Assembly: GCA_006218065.1 (NCBI GenBank)
Contig: VBWE01000026.1
Location: 68,439 to 132,438, forward strand
DNA length: 64,000 bases
Source of the DNA: Bacteroidota bacterium
Lineage (GTDB): Bacteria > Bacteroidota > Bacteroidia > Palsa-965
Reading direction: 5' to 3'
The translations under genes and the position numbers were made by a program. Under the pieces are notes generated by a model, which saw only the letters and a list, made by a program, of their open reading frames with translations, did no database searches and had not been told where the DNA came from. Below are positions 60,926 through 64,000 of the stretch, piece after piece. How positions within the stretch are numbered: the stretch's first letter is position 1; every line of letters starts with the position of its first letter.

Positions 60926-61561
60926 ATGCCTGATTTCTATAAAATACTGCTTAAAAACAACCGCGAATGGGTTGCCGCCAAGCTCAAGGAAGATCCTGAA
61001 TTTTTCACCAAGCTTGCCCACGGCCAGTCTCCGCCGCTTTTATGGATCGGCTGCGCCGACAGCCGCGTACCGGCCAACGAGATTATCGGCGCCCGGCCGG
61101 GCGAAGTTTTCGTACACCGGAACATCGCGAATATGGTAGTCCACAGCGATATGAATATGCTCAGCGTGCTCAATTACGCAGTCCGCGTGCTCGAAGTGAA
61201 ACACGTGATCGTTTGCGGGCATTACGGTTGCGGCGGCGTGGTGGCGGCTATGACGAACCAGCACTATGGCCTGATCGACAACTGGCTGCGGCATATCAAG
61301 GACGTTTACCGTTTGCACAACAAGGAACTCGATGCTATTGCCGACGAAAAAACCCGCCAGCGCAGGTTCGTGGAACTGAACGTGATCGAACAGGTTTACA
61401 ACCTTTGCAAAACTTCTTCCGTGCAGGAAGCCTGGGAAGAAAAACGCTCGCTCCAGGTACATGGCTGGGTGTACGATGTAGCCAACGGCATTATCAAAGA
61501 CCTGGAAGTGACCGCCTGCGACGACAAGGACATTCCGCACTATTACCGCTACGATTTCTGA
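60926..61561 (+). CDS. Beta-class carbonic anhydrase
   Basis: From the ATG at 60926 the product has 211 residues. It has the zinc ligands Cys43 and Asp45-Arg47 (CADSR), His99 and Cys102 (HYGC), and other beta-class landmarks (FVHRNIANMV, GWVYDVANGIIKDL). It hydrates CO2 in the cytoplasm. An earlier ATG at 60911 lies upstream of the -7 box and so cannot be in the transcript. The neighbouring orphan regulator is transcribed away from it. The similarity includes the C-terminal part; no truncation is seen. Confidence 0.95.
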   Translation: MPDFYKILLKNNREWVAAKLKEDPEFFTKLAHGQSPPLLWIGCADSRVPANEIIGARPGEVFVHRNIANMVVHSDMNMLSVLNYAVRVLEVKHVIVCGHYGCGGVVAAMTNQHYGLIDNWLRHIKDVYRLHNKELDAIADEKTRQRRFVELNVIEQVYNLCKTSSVQEAWEEKRSLQVHGWVYDVANGIIKDLEVTACDDKDIPHYYRYDF

Positions 61562-61672
61562 GTTCCGGCGCTTAATGAACAGTTCGCGGTTGAGAACTAT
61601 CCGCTTATAATGAGCCCCATCCTTGTCAAACAGCCTCCCGGTTTGTTAATTTAGTGAACCCGGAAGGAACGT

Positions 61673-62017
61673 ATGAAAAGCAGGATCGACACCGATTTTT
61701 TTTACATGGTTTATGAAGTCGTTCGGCTTGTGCCTTACGGACGCGTAACCACTTACGGGGCAATCGCAAATTACCTCGGCACCAAAGGATCGTCTCGGAT
61801 GGTAGGCTGGGCGATGAACAGTTCGCACAGTCACCACTCCCCCGTTCCCGCGCACCGCGTGGTCAATCGCGAAGGATTGCTGACGGGCAAAAATCATTTC
61901 CATACACCCATGATGATGCAGGAACTGCTGGAAAACGAAGGCGTGCGTGTGAAGAATGATAAAGTGATAAACTTCAAACAGCTTTTCTGGGATCCGAACC
62001 TGGAGTTGAAAATGTGA
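61673..62017 (+). CDS. Alkyltransferase-like protein (MGMT/Ogt DNA-binding domain without active Cys)
   Basis: The 114-residue product is a stand-alone MGMT C-terminal domain. A helix-turn-helix (residues about 25-48, VTTYGAIANYLGTKGSSRMVGWAM) holds Tyr29 and the Arg finger at 42. The active-site motif is PVPAHRV (Ala60) instead of PCHRV, so the alkyl-accepting Cys is missing. Alkyltransferase-like proteins of this type bind O6-alkylguanine, bend the DNA and hand the site to nucleotide excision repair. Length and start are normal. mfd, which also feeds lesions to that pathway, lies in this window but is not linked. Confidence 0.9.
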   Translation: MKSRIDTDFFYMVYEVVRLVPYGRVTTYGAIANYLGTKGSSRMVGWAMNSSHSHHSPVPAHRVVNREGLLTGKNHFHTPMMMQELLENEGVRVKNDKVINFKQLFWDPNLELKM

Positions 62018-62027
62018 GTTTCGTTCA

Positions 62028-62124
62028 GGCCTCGGCTACTGCTCGACCTGACAAGATCGTTTTTCTTTTTATTCCCACTTGCTAAAATTCTACTGACTAG
62101 TCTGACCGAGCGGCAGTCGAGGCC
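62028..62124. repeat. Imperfect inverted repeat between convergent genes
   Basis: GGCCTCGGCTACTGCTCG (62028-62045) faces CGAGCGGCAGTCGAGGCC (62107-62124), 14 of 18 bases complementary. It separates two convergent genes and may act as a two-way terminator. Confidence 0.5.
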
Positions 62125-62149
62125 GGACTGAAATACCAGCAGATACCGG

Positions 62150-62611
62150 CTACTTTTTGTAAACGTCTAATTTGAAATACGCCTCGAACTGGCTCGGGTA
62201 GCCGAACTGGCAATGATATTCCTCGCGGGCTTCTTTCTTCGCTGATTTCTTTTCCATGTCGGGACTTGCCTGCACAAAATCGAAGCGATCGGTATAACCG
62301 AAATGTTTGATCAGTTCCCATTTGCCAAAAACCTTCTTGAAAAAAGCGTAACCGATTTTGTATTTCGCCTGCTTGTTCTGTACCACGCGCTGGATATCGA
62401 TGACCATCGCGAGGGGCGTTCCTTTTATGGTGCCAACTTCGATAGTATCGCTGCGGTTGATGCAGGTGAGAAATTTACTCACCGGTTTTTTGAAAACGAG
62501 TGAATCTTCGCCGAGATAAATTTTCGTCACCGTGAGATGAAGCAAATACGATTTCTGAGCCGGTACGACCGCGGGAAAAAAGAGCAGAAAAAATAAAACG
62601 ATTTGCTTCAT
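62150..62611 (-). CDS. Small secreted or periplasmic protein of unknown function
   Basis: From the ATG at 62611 the product has 153 residues. It has a signal peptide (about 1-18, QIVLFFLLFFPAVVPAQ), then a domain of mixed beta structure (SYLLHLTVTKIYLG, DTIEVGTIKGTPLAMVIDIQ), and a basic C terminus (AYFKLDVYKK). I do not recognise it. An in-frame extension to 62824 overlaps the serine hydrolase gene and is not used. The gene lies 29 bases downstream of the hydrolase gene on the same strand and is likely in its operon. Confidence 0.7.
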   Translation of the reverse strand: MKQIVLFFLLFFPAVVPAQKSYLLHLTVTKIYLGEDSLVFKKPVSKFLTCINRSDTIEVGTIKGTPLAMVIDIQRVVQNKQAKYKIGYAFFKKVFGKWELIKHFGYTDRFDFVQASPDMEKKSAKKEAREEYHCQFGYPSQFEAYFKLDVYKK

Positions 62612-62640
62612 AATGCAAGTGCTGCAATTATCAGGCCGGG

Positions 62641-63735
62641 TTAAAGCGAATTCGCAATACCCTGGAAAACCCGTTTCCAGTAAACTCCGCCGTGATTTTT
62701 GCCGAGACGCACGATCACCACGTTCTTTTCCGGGTTTACGTAAATGTACTGCCCGAGCAACCCGTCGGCGAAATAATCGCTGCCGGTTTTCGATGCGATC
62801 CACCACTGGTAGCGGTAATACCACACTCCGCCGTTATCCGTAGTCGCTTTGGTCGATTGCCCGATCCAGTCGGAAGGCACAAGCTGCTGATTATCCCAGT
62901 TCCCGTTATTCAGGCAGAGCCGCCCGATCTTGGCGAAATCGCGTGTACGGGCGTTGATGCAGCAGAACGTTTTTTCGATGCCTTCTTTTTTCTGGTCGAT
63001 GCTCCAGGAAGCGTCATACTCCATGCCGAGCGGTCCCCAGATTTTTTCCTGGAAGTATTGCGTAACCGTTTTGTTTTTCAGCGCGCGTTCGAGTACGAGT
63101 CCGAGCAATTGCGTATTCCCGCTCGTGTAGCGGAATTCCGTGCCGGGTTCGTATTTCAGTTTCAGTTTCTCCGTATGCTCGCGCAGGTTGCGGCCGTAAT
63201 AAAACGTACACACGTGGCTGAACGGGTTGATATATCCTTCGTTGAACTTCAGCCCCGAAGTCATCTGCAGCAAATGTTCGATCGTCACCTGTTTGAATTC
63301 CTCGCGCAGTTCTGGGATAAAATCCGTTACCGGCTGCTGTACCGATTTGATATACCCGTCGGAAATCGCGCAGCCGATCAGCAGCGAAGTCACCGATTTC
63401 GCCATGGAAAAAGAAGCCACCACCGACGATTGCTCGTAACCCTTGAAATAATTTTCGTACCGGATCGTATCGTTCTTGATCACCAGGAAAGCCACGGTAT
63501 TGCTTTTCTTCAGGAACCGGTCTATATCGAGCGTATCGCCGCGGTAGGCCACGCGGCCGAGCAGTTTCGTGCTGTCGTTCACCGAAGCAAAATGGAACGC
63601 GGGTGTTGTTGCTTTCAGTTCGCGCGTCGGGAAGATCCGGTAGTCGCGGATATCGGCGAAATTGTAATACACCATGCGTCCGAACTGGCAGGAAGAGAAC
63701 AGCAGCAACAGGAAAACCCAGCGAAAATGCTTCAT
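62641..63735 (-). CDS. Serine hydrolase lipoprotein (beta-lactamase/EstB-like)
   Basis: From the ATG at 63735 the product has 364 residues. It has a lipoprotein signal peptide (LLLFSSC, Cys16) and a beta-lactamase-fold domain. The SxxK motif is SMAK (Ser110-Lys113), and the tyrosine motif is in RYTSGNTQLLG (Y-T-S-G-N). An in-frame extension to 63969 has no signal peptide and crosses the palindrome cluster. The protein should be an outer-membrane-anchored esterase, amidase or D-Ala peptidase. A near-consensus -7 box (TAACTTTA, 63763-63756 on the minus strand) lies upstream. It is a different subtype from the T9SS-sorted hydrolase at 3276. Confidence 0.85.
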   Translation of the reverse strand: MKHFRWVFLLLLFSSCQFGRMVYYNFADIRDYRIFPTRELKATTPAFHFASVNDSTKLLGRVAYRGDTLDIDRFLKKSNTVAFLVIKNDTIRYENYFKGYEQSSVVASFSMAKSVTSLLIGCAISDGYIKSVQQPVTDFIPELREEFKQVTIEHLLQMTSGLKFNEGYINPFSHVCTFYYGRNLREHTEKLKLKYEPGTEFRYTSGNTQLLGLVLERALKNKTVTQYFQEKIWGPLGMEYDASWSIDQKKEGIEKTFCCINARTRDFAKIGRLCLNNGNWDNQQLVPSDWIGQSTKATTDNGGVWYYRYQWWIASKTGSDYFADGLLGQYIYVNPEKNVVIVRLGKNHGGVYWKRVFQGIANSL

Positions 63736-63806
63736 GAGGTAGAGGTATCGGGGAGTAAAGTTAAGGAATATGGTCCTTGACTCACCCCCCGGCCCCCTCT
63801 CTCCGA

Positions 63807-64000
63807 CGTTGTAAGTTTTTATAAACAAAAGTCGAATTTGCGACAACGTGGCAAAGAGGGGGTGTCGTAATACTGTAATACTTGCGTCAAAGACGCAAGT
63901 ATTACAGTAGTTCCTATAACTATAAGTATAAGTATAGGCACCCCCTCTTTGCGGCTTTGTATTGAACAACCCGGCCTTGTAAAACGAATTAACAAAGCCG
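63807..64000. repeat. Cluster of nested and adjacent palindromes
   Basis: A perfect hairpin of 18 bp with an AAA loop (63871-63888 and 63892-63909, arm TACTGTAATACTTGCGTC) sits inside a larger inverted repeat (GCAAAGAGGGGGTG, 63851-63864, with CACCCCCTCTTTGC, 63939-63952). A further pair CGGCTTTGT/ACAAAGCCG (63952-63960 and 63992-64000) ends at the window edge. No gene is visible here; the element continues past the window. Confidence 0.8.

Noticed and set aside
1..64000. tRNA, rRNA or riboswitch genes
   Set aside because: I looked through the spacers for tRNA T-loop words and acceptor stems, and for known riboswitch cores, and saw none that I could support by eye; a covariance-model scan would settle it.

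Overview
The window is a chromosomal segment of a member of the Bacteroidota, probably a free-living or uncultivated lineage. Four things point there. Five proteins are built for the type IX secretion system (signal peptide plus a C-terminal YPNP/FPNP-type sorting domain). Many genes have a Bacteroidota-type -7 promoter box (TAnnTTTG) and few have Shine-Dalgarno sites. The purH-mreB-mreC-mreD-mrdA-rodA cluster has the order I know from this phylum. A PorE-like lipoprotein (TPR, beta-propeller, regulatory fold, OmpA) is present. Base composition is moderate (roughly half GC) except for an AT-rich KilA-N gene near 35.4 kb. I see no tRNA or rRNA gene, no CRISPR array and no intact transposase.

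Layout: 0-8.5 kb holds a T9SS beta-propeller protein, an uncharacterised helical protein, a T9SS serine hydrolase, an EamA transporter, an ArnT/PMT-like glycosyltransferase split by a one-base frameshift, and a methyltransferase. 8.6-13.8 kb holds efp, a coupled dioxygenase/sulfotransferase pair, an LpxD-type acyltransferase, a GAF-SpoIIE phosphatase and a lipoprotein. 13.8-21.4 kb is a surface polysaccharide block (Wzy/WaaL-like, two Wzz-like, Wzx-like, FkbM methyltransferase, GT4). 21.4-29.5 kb holds rnhB, then the rod-shape/elongasome operon with purH at its head. 29.9-40.3 kb holds an ABC permease, mfd, a KilA-N gene beside an SRAP gene, pheT and queE. 40.4-51.5 kb holds the PorE-like protein, a DUF2235 hydrolase, small membrane proteins, a T9SS multicopper oxidase, aspS, a T9SS metalloprotease and a second copy of the uncharacterised helical family. 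51.6-60.9 kb is a sensory/uptake block: PhoR-like kinase, PhoB-like regulator, TonB-dependent receptor, a large T9SS protein and a second PhoB-like regulator. 60.9-64 kb holds carbonic anhydrase, an alkyltransferase-like protein, a small secreted protein and a serine hydrolase lipoprotein.

The strongest unexplained signal is regulatory. All four promoters of the 51.6-60.9 kb block carry direct repeats of a 5-base box (mostly TTAAC, GTAAT or close variants) in an 11-bp period, and each array lies in the same register 10 nt upstream of the -7 box. This resembles PhoB/PhoP operators and suggests one self-regulated, phosphate-type regulon. A second theme is intergenic DNA: at least six kinds of inverted-repeat element sit at gene 3' ends, and one REP-like palindrome supplies or abuts the stop codons of three genes. 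A KilA-N gene is preceded by a decayed copy of the start of the SRAP gene that follows it, and it contains a 34-bp perfect palindrome.
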